Source of the DNA: Steroidobacteraceae bacterium
GTDB lineage: Bacteria > Pseudomonadota > Gammaproteobacteria > Steroidobacterales > Steroidobacteraceae
DNA: 64,000 nucleotides
Direction: 5' to 3'
Assembly (NCBI GenBank): GCA_025451845.1
Contig: JANWJS010000037.1
Location: forward strand, 124,001 to 188,000
Shown piece after piece: positions 36,891 through 46,395 of this stretch; positions within the stretch are counted from its first letter, which is position 1, and every line of letters starts with the position of its first letter. The position numbers were made by a program, and so were the translations under genes. Below the pieces are notes generated by a model, which was not told the origin of the DNA, ran no database searches, and saw only the letters and a list, made by a program, of their open reading frames with translations.

Positions 36891-37784
36891 ATGAACATCC
36901 ATCACCTCTCGATCTTCTTCACAGTGGCGGCGACCGGCAGCCTCACGGCGTCCGCCCGCAAACTGCACATTTCGCAGCCCGCGCTCTCGCGCGAGCTCAA
37001 GGTCTTCGAAGAGCGTCTCGGCGTCACTCTGTTCGAGCGGCATTCGCGGGGAATGCGGCTGACGCAGGCCGGTGAAGTCCTGACTCAGTATGCAAAACGG
37101 CTGTTCGAGCTCGAGCGCGCCGCGGAGACGGCGATGCGGGAGATCGCCGGCGGTCAACAGGGCCGCCTGGCGCTCGGCGCGAGCAATACGATCGGAACCT
37201 ACGTACTGCCGCGCGTTCTGGCCGCCTTCCGGCGAGCGCGACCCGAAGTTCACGTGACTCTGTTCGTGGGCAATACCGAGCAGGTATCCCAGGGAGTGGA
37301 CGACCTGCGGTTCATGCTGGGCTTCATCGAAGGACCGCTGCACTTCAAGGGATTGCGCGCCGCGGTCTTCCAGGAGGACGAGATCGTGCCGGTCGCCTCG
37401 CCCAGTCACCCGCTCTTCAGCAAGCGGCGGCTGACCGTCGGCGACCTGAGTGGCCAACCGCTGCTGGTGCGCGAGAGCGGCTCGGGAACGCGGGAAGTCA
37501 TTTGGGCGCGACTGCGCCGCTGGAAGTTCGAGCAGAATCCGACCATGGAGTTCGGCAACACCGAAGCACTGAAGCGGGCGGCAGTGCACGGCGGCGGAAT
37601 CGCCTGGCTGCCGCGTATCTGCATGCTGAGCGAGTTGCACGAAGATCTGCTGCGCGAGCTGCCGCTGCGGGATCTGCGGATAGTCAGGCCACTCATGGTA
37701 TTGAGCCGCGAGGGTGCGCCTGTGCAACCCGTGGCGGAAGGCTTTTTGCATCTTCTACGCGAAGGCGGCCGGCAGAGCGCTTGA
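36891..37784 (+). CDS. LysR-family transcriptional regulator
   Basis: MNIHHLSIFFTVAATGSLTASARKLHISQPALSRELKVFEERLGVTLFERHSRGM. Confidence 0.9.
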   Translation: MNIHHLSIFFTVAATGSLTASARKLHISQPALSRELKVFEERLGVTLFERHSRGMRLTQAGEVLTQYAKRLFELERAAETAMREIAGGQQGRLALGASNTIGTYVLPRVLAAFRRARPEVHVTLFVGNTEQVSQGVDDLRFMLGFIEGPLHFKGLRAAVFQEDEIVPVASPSHPLFSKRRLTVGDLSGQPLLVRESGSGTREVIWARLRRWKFEQNPTMEFGNTEALKRAAVHGGGIAWLPRICMLSELHEDLLRELPLRDLRIVRPLMVLSREGAPVQPVAEGFLHLLREGGRQSA

Positions 37785-37849
37785 GTGCCCGGACTGCGCC
37801 CGCGCGTGCACCTCCCTGATTGCGCGCGGCGCCGCCCGGCGCCGCTCGT

Positions 37850-38257
37850 TCACCAGAGGGTGAGGAGAACCCGTCGCTCGTGCGGTGTCGTGCGGTGCTC
37901 CCAGAGATAGATCCCCTGCCAGGTGCCGAGCTGCAGCTCGCCGGCGGCGACTGGAATCACGATGGAGCTGTGGGTGAGCATGGTGCGAATGTGAGCCGGC
38001 ATGTCGTCCGGCCCCTCTGTGTCGTGCTCGTAGCGCGGATCGCCATCCTGCACGAGGCGGCTCATGAAGGCCTCGAGGTCCCGGCGTACGCTCGAGTCCC
38101 AGTTTTCTCCGGCAAGTAACGACGCGCTCGTATGCGGCACGAAAACGTTGCACAGGCCGTCCGCCAGGCCGCTATCGTGCACGACGGACGCCACTTCCTT
38201 GGTGAGCTCCAGGAAGCCCCGCCCGCTCGTCCGCACTGTCAGCTCTCGTCGATGCAT
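37850..38257 (-). CDS. YjbQ/UPF0047 family protein (secondary thiamine-phosphate synthase-like)
   Basis: FVPHTSASLLAGENWD...LQLGTWQGIYLWEHRTTPHERRVLLTLW. Confidence 0.88.
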   Translation of the reverse strand: MHRRELTVRTSGRGFLELTKEVASVVHDSGLADGLCNVFVPHTSASLLAGENWDSSVRRDLEAFMSRLVQDGDPRYEHDTEGPDDMPAHIRTMLTHSSIVIPVAAGELQLGTWQGIYLWEHRTTPHERRVLLTLW

Positions 38258-38413
38258 TCCGCGCTCCTGGCCGCTTCCATGGCTCAAAAGTACACCCATC
38301 GAGAGCAGCTGCAAATCACCGGGATCAGGCCGCCGCGATCACGGCCCTGCTAAGATCCGAGGGCGAATAGCGGCAACTGTGCACTGCCGGTACAAGCGGA
38401 ACAAGGTGACTCG

Positions 38414-39172
38414 ATGCGAATCGACCTCAGCCAGGCGAGCGTGCTCGTCACCGGCGCCAGCCGGGGAATAGGCGCCGCGGCGGCCCGCTCGCTCGGGCAA
38501 GCGGGCGCACGCGTCGCCATTCACTACCGGGAGCACGGACAAGAGGCCGCCGCTCTCGCGCAGCAGATCGGTGCGTCCGCCGAGGTGTTCCAGGCTGATT
38601 TGTCCCAGGCAAAGGAATGCGCTGCGCTGTGGAGCGCGGTGATCACACGGTTCGGGCATGTGAATACCCTGGTCAACAATGCCGGGGTCGCAATCTCGTC
38701 CCCGCTGGAAGGCGCAACGGCAGATTGGCTGCAAGACTGGGAAACCACACTGGCGGTGAACCTTCGCGCTCCGGCCATTCTGGCCAAACTCGCGATCGAG
38801 CACTTTCGCGCTCGCGGCGGTGGACGGATCATCAACATCTCATCGCGCGCGGCCTTCCGCGGCGATCAGCCTCCCTATCTGGCGTATGCCGCCTCCAAGG
38901 GAGGTTTGGTCGCGCTGACGCGGTCCCTCGCCAGAGGCTTCGGGAAAGCCGGCATCGTCGCCTTCAACGTGGCGCCTGGATTCACGAGAACGGACATGGC
39001 GCAAGGCTTCCTCGATCAGTTCGGGGAAGACTACGCCACGAGCGACATTGCTCTGCAGCGATTGACCGAGCCCGACGACATCGCCCCGTTAATCGTCTTC
39101 CTCGCAAGCGGTCTCGCGGATCATTCGACCGGCTGCACGATCGACGTGAACGCCGGCTCCTACGTCCACTGA
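38414..39172 (+). CDS. SDR-family oxidoreductase
   Basis: LVTGASRGIGAAAARSLGQAGARVAIHYR, NNAGVAISSP, YAASKGGLVALTRSLA. Confidence 0.9.
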   Translation: MRIDLSQASVLVTGASRGIGAAAARSLGQAGARVAIHYREHGQEAAALAQQIGASAEVFQADLSQAKECAALWSAVITRFGHVNTLVNNAGVAISSPLEGATADWLQDWETTLAVNLRAPAILAKLAIEHFRARGGGRIINISSRAAFRGDQPPYLAYAASKGGLVALTRSLARGFGKAGIVAFNVAPGFTRTDMAQGFLDQFGEDYATSDIALQRLTEPDDIAPLIVFLASGLADHSTGCTIDVNAGSYVH

Positions 39173-39256
39173 ACGCCCACCGCGCGCTCACTTTCCATGC
39201 GGCATTCCAGTCGCCGGTCAACCCATTCCAACCATCGCCTCGGCGCAAGACTCGGG

Positions 39257-40858
39257 TCAGGCGATTGCGCGCGCGGCGCCCCCACCCGCTGGCGCCACTG
39301 CGGGCGCAGCGCCGCTCGACCGCGCGAGTCGATACCGCCCGATCAGATTCATCATGCTCGCCGCCTGCTCGCTCAGCGCCCGCGCAGCGGCCGTCGCCTC
39401 TTCGACCAGCGCCGCATTCTGCTGCGTGGTCGCATCCATCGAAGAAACGGCCCTGTTCACCTGCTCGATTCCCGAAGCCTGCTCGCGGCTCGAGTCGGCA
39501 ATCTCCGCCATGACGTCGGTGACTTTCTTCACGCGCGTCACGATCTCACCGAGCACTTTGCCGGACTCATCGACCAGCTTCGTTCCCTCATTCACCTTGC
39601 CCACCGAGTCCTGAATGAGCGCCTTGATCTCCTTGGCCGCTCCGGCGCTGCGCGAGGCGAGGTTGCGGACCTCCGATGCCACGACCGCGAAGCCCCGGCC
39701 CTGCTCGCCAGCTCGCGCCGCCTCCACGGCCGCATTGAGGGCCAGCAGATTCGTCTGGAAGGCGATTTCATCGATTACGCCGATGATTTCCGCGATCTTT
39801 CTGCTCGCTGCGCTGATCTCGCTCATCGCCGCCACGGCCGTACCCACCACGCTGCCGCCGCGCTCGGCCTGCTCGCGTGCCGCTACCGCCAGTTGGTTCG
39901 CCTGCACCGCGTTGTCTGCGTTGTTTTTCACCCTCGAGGTCATCTGTTCCATCGAGGAGGTCGTCTCCACGAGGCTCGACGCCTGCTCCTCAGTGCGCCT
40001 GCTCAAATCGAGGTTGCCGCGCGAGATCTCCTCGGCCCCTACTTGAACCGCGCGGCAGGTCTTCGTGAGGCCGGCAACGACGTCGCGCATCGCTTGGATC
40101 ATGGAATTGATCGAAGCGGCAAGTGCCTTGAAATCGCCTGACTTGTTCTCGACGCTCACCCGCGGTGTGAGGTCACCTTCCACGGCCCGGCCCACCACTG
40201 CCACCGTCTCTGCGACCGTGGTCGAGACGCTGTCGATCAACTCATTGATACTCTGCGCGAGCAGGAGGAGGTTGCCGGCCTTGCCCTCGATGGCAATGCG
40301 CCGATCGCTCGCACCGGCGAGAACCGCCTGGATGATCTCTCGGGATTCCCGCACGGCGCCATCCAGTGCCCGCGCCTGTGCGACCCGTGGCGTCATGTCG
40401 CGTCCTATTCCCACCAGGCCGGTCATCCTGCCGCCCGCATCGCGCAGCGGCACCTTCGTCGTCTCCAGGTGCATGAGGTTGCCGGACGGATCCCGGCATT
40501 CCTCCTCACGCGCGAGAAGCGGCTTGCCGGAGCGGATTACCGCCTGCTCGTCCTCGTAATAGAGAGTTGCCAGCTCCTTGGGATGGAAGTCGAAGTCGTT
40601 CTTGCCGAGCAGCTCGCCCGGAGTCTTCGCGCCCATGATGCGAGCGACCGCGACATTGGCCAGGAGGAAGCGTCCCTCGACGTCCTTCACGTAAATCAAA
40701 TCGGGAAGATTGTCGATGAGCGTTCGCAGCATCGCCCCGTCGCTGCTCGCGGCGGCGCTGTCCCGTCCGAGGCCCCATTTGCGCGCCAAGAAGTAAGCCG
40801 CGGCCCCTGCCGCCACCCCAAGCACGATGCTCGCTATCAAAACCACGTCATCAATCAT
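39257..40858 (-). CDS. methyl-accepting chemotaxis protein with PAS domain
   Basis: [58 protein letters not shown] block [25 protein letters not shown]. Confidence 0.92.
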   Translation of the reverse strand: MIDDVVLIASIVLGVAAGAAAYFLARKWGLGRDSAAASSDGAMLRTLIDNLPDLIYVKDVEGRFLLANVAVARIMGAKTPGELLGKNDFDFHPKELATLYYEDEQAVIRSGKPLLAREEECRDPSGNLMHLETTKVPLRDAGGRMTGLVGIGRDMTPRVAQARALDGAVRESREIIQAVLAGASDRRIAIEGKAGNLLLLAQSINELIDSVSTTVAETVAVVGRAVEGDLTPRVSVENKSGDFKALAASINSMIQAMRDVVAGLTKTCRAVQVGAEEISRGNLDLSRRTEEQASSLVETTSSMEQMTSRVKNNADNAVQANQLAVAAREQAERGGSVVGTAVAAMSEISAASRKIAEIIGVIDEIAFQTNLLALNAAVEAARAGEQGRGFAVVASEVRNLASRSAGAAKEIKALIQDSVGKVNEGTKLVDESGKVLGEIVTRVKKVTDVMAEIADSSREQASGIEQVNRAVSSMDATTQQNAALVEEATAAARALSEQAASMMNLIGRYRLARSSGAAPAVAPAGGGAARAIA

Positions 40859-41066
40859 CGGGCGTTCCCCCGACCCCCTTTTCTAGGGGTTCAAGGATTC
40901 CCGATCTGCTAACAGTTCGCCGAGACCGCTATCACGGGCAAACGCCGGAATTTCGTGATCCAAGTCTAAGGCCGAGCAGCCTGGCGGCCGCTGCAGCCTG
41001 CCGGGCGACTTCAGCCACGCCGGAACGGCGCAGAGGGAGCGAGCGCCAGCAAGCGACGCAGCAGTC

Positions 41067-42635
41067 TCAGTGCACTGCCACGACTGCAACAGACTTCGGC
41101 GGCAGCCGGAAGACGAGCCTCGCGCCTTTGCGTACGCCGTCGAAACGGGCCGGTGCGATGGCGTTGGGGTGCTCGAACGTGTTGTGGGCGTCCATGGCAT
41201 CCGCGGTCAGCACCGTGCCGCTGGCCGAATGCGCGTTGAAGCCCTCGATCTGTACCGACACCGTGGCTCCGTGGTGAGGGTCGATATTCACGAGCGCGAG
41301 GTGAATCGTGCCGGAGGAATCGCGCGCCGCGGTGGCATCGACCGCGGGCAACGCGGTCGTTCCGTACCGGTACGACGGCGTGTCGATCCTGACTGGCAGG
41401 TAGGTTGCATCCTGAAACGGCACATACATACGGAACACGTAATAGGTCGGCGTGAGCACCATCTTGGCCTGGCGCGTCAGGATCATGGCCTGCAGGACAT
41501 TGATCATCTGCGCGATGTTGGCCATGCGCACACGATCGGCGTGGCGCTCAAAGATGTTCAGCGAGATCGCCGCCACCATCGCATCGCGCAACGAGTTCTG
41601 CTGGTAGAGGAATCCGGGATGTGAGCCCGGCTCCTGGTCATACCATGCGCCCCACTCGTCGACGAAGAGAGCGACACGCTTTTGCGGGTCATACTTGTCC
41701 ATGATGGCCGAGTGGCGAGTAATGAACTCGTCGATTCGGGACGCCGCCTTCAACGTCGATGCCCATTGGTCCTCGCCAAATCCATAGGCGGCTCCCTTGT
41801 GCTTCCAGTTACCCGTTGGAATGGTGTAGTAGTGGAGCGACAGGGCATCAATCAGGTCGCCCGCCCTGGCCATCAGGACATCCGTCCAGTGGTAGTCGTC
41901 ATCGTGCGCACCGCTCGCAACCAACTCGATCCCCTCCGGCGCATGGTCCCTGACGAACGTGGCGTAACGCCGGAAGAGATCGGCGTAGTACTCGGGCCTC
42001 ATGTTGCCGCCGCAGCCCCAGGCTTCGTTGCCGATGCCGAAAAAAGGCAGCCGCCAAGGCTTGGCCCGTCCGTTCGCCCGCCGCAGTTGCGCGAACGTGC
42101 TCTGGGAGTCAGACGTGATGTATTCGGCCCAGTCCGCCATTTCCTGCGGAGAGCCGGAGCCGACATTTCCCGTCACGTAGGGATCGGCGCCGACGAGCTC
42201 GGCGAAGTCGAGGAATTCGTTGGTGCCGAAGGAGTCCGGCTCCAACACCCCGCCCCAATGCGTATTGACCCGCACCGGACGCTGTGCGCGCGGACCGATT
42301 CCATCACGCCAGTGGTAGTCGTCGGCAAAACATCCGCCCGGCCAACGGATCACCGGGACATGGAGCGCCTTCAGCGCCGCGAGCACATCGTTCCGATAGC
42401 CGTCCGTGTTGGGGATGGGAGAGCCGGTCCCTACCCAAACGCCACCGTAGATGCCGCGGCCGAGGTGCTCCGCGAATTGACCAAAGATATGGCGATCGAT
42501 CTTCGGCCCGGGCGCATTGGCGTGTACGGCCATCGAGACCGCTGCCTGACCAGCGGCACCCGCCGGCGCGATTGTCGTGAGGCCACAGAAGATCAGCGCC
42601 CAAGCGCTCATCATCGGCCGGGTGGGCTTGTTCAT
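41067..42635 (-). CDS. GH51 alpha-L-arabinofuranosidase
   Basis: [83 protein letters not shown]. Confidence 0.92.
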   Translation of the reverse strand: MNKPTRPMMSAWALIFCGLTTIAPAGAAGQAAVSMAVHANAPGPKIDRHIFGQFAEHLGRGIYGGVWVGTGSPIPNTDGYRNDVLAALKALHVPVIRWPGGCFADDYHWRDGIGPRAQRPVRVNTHWGGVLEPDSFGTNEFLDFAELVGADPYVTGNVGSGSPQEMADWAEYITSDSQSTFAQLRRANGRAKPWRLPFFGIGNEAWGCGGNMRPEYYADLFRRYATFVRDHAPEGIELVASGAHDDDYHWTDVLMARAGDLIDALSLHYYTIPTGNWKHKGAAYGFGEDQWASTLKAASRIDEFITRHSAIMDKYDPQKRVALFVDEWGAWYDQEPGSHPGFLYQQNSLRDAMVAAISLNIFERHADRVRMANIAQMINVLQAMILTRQAKMVLTPTYYVFRMYVPFQDATYLPVRIDTPSYRYGTTALPAVDATAARDSSGTIHLALVNIDPHHGATVSVQIEGFNAHSASGTVLTADAMDAHNTFEHPNAIAPARFDGVRKGARLVFRLPPKSVAVVAVH

Positions 42636-42692
42636 CGATCTCCCCTCATTGCAAGCGCGTTTCTCGCGTCAGTGACGCGGCGCAGGCCTCGA

Positions 42693-42706
42693 TGGTAGCG
42701 CTACCT
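42693..42706. promoter_or_regulatory. LacI-type palindrome TGGTAGCGCTACCT (xyl-box-like)
   Basis: GGTAGCGCTACC is a perfect 12-bp palindrome 58 bp upstream of the GH51 start. Confidence 0.55.
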
Positions 42707-42754
42707 AACGCCCCGCAGTATTGTCTTAGTTATTACTTCCTGTCAAGACGGCTG

Positions 42755-43612
42755 TCAATCGAACACGTGCCGCTCGGCGAGGAGGTCGTGAGTCTCGGGA
42801 TGCCGCCGCATGTACTGCACGACGAACGGGCAAAGCGGCACGACCTTCTCGCCCCGCTCGCGAACGAGCGCCAGCGCGCCCTTCACCAACGCAGCTCCGA
42901 TTCCTCCACCGCGCAGCGGCAGCGGTACTTCGGCATGTGTCATGATCACCTTGCGGCCGTCACGAAGATAATCGACGAAAGCGACCCCTCCCTCCACCTC
43001 CAGCTCGTAGCGCTGGCGAGCGGAATCATCGCGGACTGTCATCTTCATGGAAGCCTCCCCTTGGCGCTCAACCTGCGGCCCGGCAGTAAGCATTTTACGG
43101 CCCCGCACTCCCACCTGCCGAGGAAGCCCTCTGCGTCCGCCGCCGAATGGTTTGGCACTTCTAGCGTACGCTCCGGTGCGCGACGCTGATCGCCGCCTCA
43201 CCGGGATCCTGCCGATTCGGGGATCGCAGGCAAGGATGAGCTGGCAGGCCCGGATTGCAGCCGCCTCGAAATCAGGGTCGTCGGCCGGTAAAACCTGCCA
43301 CTGCGTCGGCGCTTGGCCGAAAACGTGGATCGATCGCATCCGCGGGAATTCCCGCCGCAGGCTCTCGTGATGCTCCACGGCGGTCGCCAGCCAGACACCG
43401 TTGTCGGCGCGCGATTTCTGTTTGTCGCGCAGGATGAGCACGATCTTGTCCTGCACGTACACGGCGAGGCATCCGAACATGGGCCGCGTAACCGGCGCCA
43501 GACGCGCAATCTCGTCCAGCACGAACTCGTGCGGAACGCCCTTGTCTCGCTTGGCGGCCAGGATGGCCTCGTCGAACGGGTGAGAAGCTTGGCGGCGATG
43601 GGCTTTCGACAT
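42755..43612 (-). CDS. continuous ORF: N-terminal TfoX-like domain followed by GNAT acetyltransferase domain (GNAT part can start at 43048)
   Basis: PFDEAILAAKRDKGVPHEFVLDEIARLAPVTRPMFGCLAVYV...; then MKMTVRDDSARQRYELEVEGGVAFVDYLRDG...LPLRGGGIGAALVKGALALVRERGEKVVPLCPFVVQYMRRHPE. Confidence 0.7.
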   Translation of the reverse strand: MSKAHRRQASHPFDEAILAAKRDKGVPHEFVLDEIARLAPVTRPMFGCLAVYVQDKIVLILRDKQKSRADNGVWLATAVEHHESLRREFPRMRSIHVFGQAPTQWQVLPADDPDFEAAAIRACQLILACDPRIGRIPVRRRSASRTGAYARSAKPFGGGRRGLPRQVGVRGRKMLTAGPQVERQGEASMKMTVRDDSARQRYELEVEGGVAFVDYLRDGRKVIMTHAEVPLPLRGGGIGAALVKGALALVRERGEKVVPLCPFVVQYMRRHPETHDLLAERHVFD

Positions 43613-43726
43613 GTGCTACGTCTCTGCGCTCGACGATAGCACTGCGCGATTCTCCGCGCTGCGATTCATGGCGGCCTCGAGCGAGGCGGCGGCCGCCTGG
43701 TTTTCAGGCGGCCGCCGGGATGATCC

Positions 43727-44803
43727 TTATTCGCTGATCGCAACACCGCTGAAAGCGGCAACACCGATCGGGCTCGAAACGGCTTTCGGCGTCAGATCAC
43801 CGTACCGATCGATCGCAAACACGGACACGTATCCGCTGCCATTCGCGGAGTAGATGACGGCCAGCCATTTCCGGTCTTGCGAGACCGTGATGTCGGTGGG
43901 TGCCCCGGGCAGCGGCACCGACTTGTAGAAGACCCCCCCCTTGGCGTCGCTGAAGAATATGGAGATGGCGTGTCCGGGGCTGTTGCCCGTGTACCAGGCG
44001 CTGCCGGGCCCCTTTGCCACCCAGCACGGCGCATTCGTGGGGTAGGACGGCGTCGGCCCGACGATCGGATACACGTTACGCTGCGCATCGACGATCGCAA
44101 AGCTGTCGGGGCTGTGGGCCGGCGTGAATCCGAGCACATCACCCCAGAATGCCGCGCCGAGCGGGGTATTGTTGGCGTCGGCCGGAAGCGCGACCGGAGC
44201 GACGGAGCCGCTCAGCGCACCCCAGCCTGTCAGACCGACCTGCTCGACTGACCCTGAGGTGAACGTGACGGCGCCCCACGTCCTTCCCACTGCGACCTGG
44301 GCGGCCGATCCATCGGGAAGATGTACGACTGCGCCGTCCAGCGCCCCCGACGGCCAGGAATGGCTCTCCACGCAGTTCGTGCCTGCGACGAAGAGCTGGT
44401 CACGGGTGAGCGCCACCGAGTCAGGCTTCAAACAGCCGGATGCGAGCTTGATGTGTCCCCTGACCTGAACGAAGTCCTCCTCCCGCACGAGCTCGCTGAC
44501 ACTGCCCGATCCGTAATTCGCCACGGCGCCGAACTCGCCCTTCATTTGCAGAATGCCGGCGTTACCGCTCGCGCCACCCCGACCGCCCGTGGGCAGACTC
44601 TGCACCAGGGAGAGCGCGGGCACGGACCCGGTTTCCAACTGATACACCAGCACTTGATTGCTCCCCGGATCATTCGTGCTCGTGAGTACGAGAACGCCGC
44701 GATCGGGCTCTGCGGCTGCGGCGAGACTCGCCGTGAGCAGCGAGGCGGCGAGCGTTACACCGCAGCGCCAAGTGAGCGATCGGGAGAGGTTTCGCAATTT
44801 CAT
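43727..44803 (-). CDS. secreted beta-propeller-like hypothetical protein
   Basis: Start MKLRNLSRSLTWRCGVTLAASLLTASLAAAAEP (signal peptide); repeated WGAVTF/YTGNSPGHAISIFF/DITVSQDRKWLAVIYSANGSGYVSVFAID blades. Confidence 0.6.
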   Translation of the reverse strand: MKLRNLSRSLTWRCGVTLAASLLTASLAAAAEPDRGVLVLTSTNDPGSNQVLVYQLETGSVPALSLVQSLPTGGRGGASGNAGILQMKGEFGAVANYGSGSVSELVREEDFVQVRGHIKLASGCLKPDSVALTRDQLFVAGTNCVESHSWPSGALDGAVVHLPDGSAAQVAVGRTWGAVTFTSGSVEQVGLTGWGALSGSVAPVALPADANNTPLGAAFWGDVLGFTPAHSPDSFAIVDAQRNVYPIVGPTPSYPTNAPCWVAKGPGSAWYTGNSPGHAISIFFSDAKGGVFYKSVPLPGAPTDITVSQDRKWLAVIYSANGSGYVSVFAIDRYGDLTPKAVSSPIGVAAFSGVAISE

Positions 44804-44844
44804 GGTCGTCTCCGTTCTTGAGGTTCGTTGGGGGAGGTCGGACG

Positions 44845-45031
44845 TCAATCGATAGGGGGCCGCGCAGCCCGCGGCTCCTTGCCCTTTGCCCGCAGCAGAA
44901 TCGAATCGAGCGCGAAGGGACCTGTGCCTCCGAGTGCGAGCGCGGCGAGACAGGCCAAATAGAGCAGGTCCGTCTCGGGCGCGCCGCAGGAATGCGGCGG
45001 GGCGCGTGCAGAGCTCGAGCAGCATATCCAT
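44845..45031 (-). pseudogene. DoxX-family remnant (C-terminal TM segment only)
   Basis: ETDLLYLACLAALALGGTGPFALDSILLRAKG resembles DoxX C-termini; remainder of the ~130-aa protein absent. Confidence 0.4.
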
Positions 45032-45041
45032 GCCGGGTTAC

Positions 45042-45067
45042 TTCGCACCCCGCCGGGAGGTGTTACA
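45042..45067 (-). promoter_or_regulatory. candidate ECF-sigma promoter TGTAAC-N16-CGAA
   Basis: Minus-strand TGTAAC ACCTCCCGGCGGGGTG CGAA; identical spacing and elements to 46355-46380. Confidence 0.6.
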
Positions 45068-45116
45068 GGCCCATGGATCCTTCCCGGATTGTGGTCTGCG
45101 GATCGCCCGCGTTAAA

Positions 45117-45707
45117 ATGAGGCGGCTCGCGCGCCGCGAGCGAGTCGACTCCCAAGTGCCGCAGCAGGATGAGACCGAAGAGCGCCTCCGGCCGCTGATG
45201 ATCCGCAGCCTGGAGGGGGATTCGGGCGCGCACCGGCAGCTCCTCGGCGTCCTCGGTCGGTACCTCAGAGGATACTTCGCCCGTCGCATCGGTACCGGCA
45301 CTGCCGAAGTCGAGGACCTCGTCCAGGAAACGCTCCTTGCAGTGCACTTGAAGCGCGACAGCTACGACCGATCTCTTCCATTCACGCCATGGGCGTATGC
45401 CCTGGCCCGTTACAAGCTGATCGATCATCTGCGCCGCCGCAGCCGGTCGATTCAAGTCCCCCTAGAGGATGCCGGCGCTCTCTTCGCGGCCGATGGTGCC
45501 GAGGAAGGCGCGCTGCGCATCGACCTCGACCGGCTGTTGCAACGTTTGCCCGACCGGCAACGAAGTCTCATCGAAGATGTGAAGCTGCAGGGCCTCTCCG
45601 TCGAGGAGGCTGCCCGGAAGCGCGGTGTGACCGCCGTGTCAGCGCGCGTCATGCTGCATCGAAGTCTCAAATGGCTGAATCAGGTCCTACGCGATGAGAA
45701 CGGCTGA
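45117..45707 (+). CDS. ECF-type RNA polymerase sigma factor
   Basis: Start MRRLARRERVDS; EVEDLVQETLLAVHLKRDSYDRSLPFTPWAYALARYKLIDHLRRR; LPDRQRSLIEDVKLQGLSVEEAARKRGVTAVSARVMLHRSLKWL. Confidence 0.9.
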   Translation: MRRLARRERVDSQVPQQDETEERLRPLMIRSLEGDSGAHRQLLGVLGRYLRGYFARRIGTGTAEVEDLVQETLLAVHLKRDSYDRSLPFTPWAYALARYKLIDHLRRRSRSIQVPLEDAGALFAADGAEEGALRIDLDRLLQRLPDRQRSLIEDVKLQGLSVEEAARKRGVTAVSARVMLHRSLKWLNQVLRDENG

Positions 45708-46332
45708 CCTCATAGAGCTGCTCGCATGCGATGTGCGGGCGACCCCACCAGGGGTCGTGAACAGAAGGCTGCTGGCGGCTCTGATCGCCGGCGGCGCCGT
45801 TACGTTGGCCATCGTCGCCCTGGGACTGCACTGCCAGCCGCTTCTGGTGGCCGCGCAACAGCCCTGGTTCTGGATGAAGGCCGCCTACACGGGCCTCCTC
45901 ACGCTGGCAGGCGCAGTCCTCGTGAAGCGCTTGTCCGTGCCGGGCGCGCGGGCAGGAGCGGCGCCACGGCTCGCAGCGCTGGTCATCCTGGCCATGCTCG
46001 CCCTGGGGGCGGGTCAGATTCTCTCCGCGACGCCGGGGGCGCGGCTCGCGCTGTGGTTGGGCCACACCTGGAAAGTTTGCTCGCCGCTCATTCTGCTGCT
46101 CGCGCTCCCGATCTACGCCGGCCTGGTCGCGGCCATTCGCAGGCTGGCGCCTACGCGCCCCGCGCTGGCGGGTACCGCGGCGGGTTTCACGGCCGGCACG
46201 CTCGCGGCAACCCTCTATGGCCTACACTGTCCGGAGCAGGCACCCGCTTTCGTGGCCACCTGGTATACGCTTGGAATCGCTGCCGCCACCGCCCTCGGCG
46301 CCATCACGGGGAGGCGCCTGCTGCGCTGGTGA
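45694..46332 (+). CDS. NrsF-like (DUF1109) anti-sigma factor
   Basis: MRTADLIELLACDVRATPPGVVNRRL..., six TM helices, GLHCPEQAPAFVATWYTLGIAAATALGAITGRRLLRW; overlaps sigma gene by 14 bp. Confidence 0.85.
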   Translation: MRTADLIELLACDVRATPPGVVNRRLLAALIAGGAVTLAIVALGLHCQPLLVAAQQPWFWMKAAYTGLLTLAGAVLVKRLSVPGARAGAAPRLAALVILAMLALGAGQILSATPGARLALWLGHTWKVCSPLILLLALPIYAGLVAAIRRLAPTRPALAGTAAGFTAGTLAATLYGLHCPEQAPAFVATWYTLGIAAATALGAITGRRLLRW

Positions 46333-46354
46333 GACGGGTCCTTTTCGCGCCCGG

Positions 46355-46380
46355 TGTAACAGCGCAGCGCTGGCAGCGAA
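46355..46380 (+). promoter_or_regulatory. candidate ECF-sigma promoter TGTAAC-N16-CGAA
   Basis: TGTAAC AGCGCAGCGCTGGCAG CGAA, upstream of the cytochrome b gene. Confidence 0.6.
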
Positions 46381-46395
46381 ATAGCCGGCGAGTGG

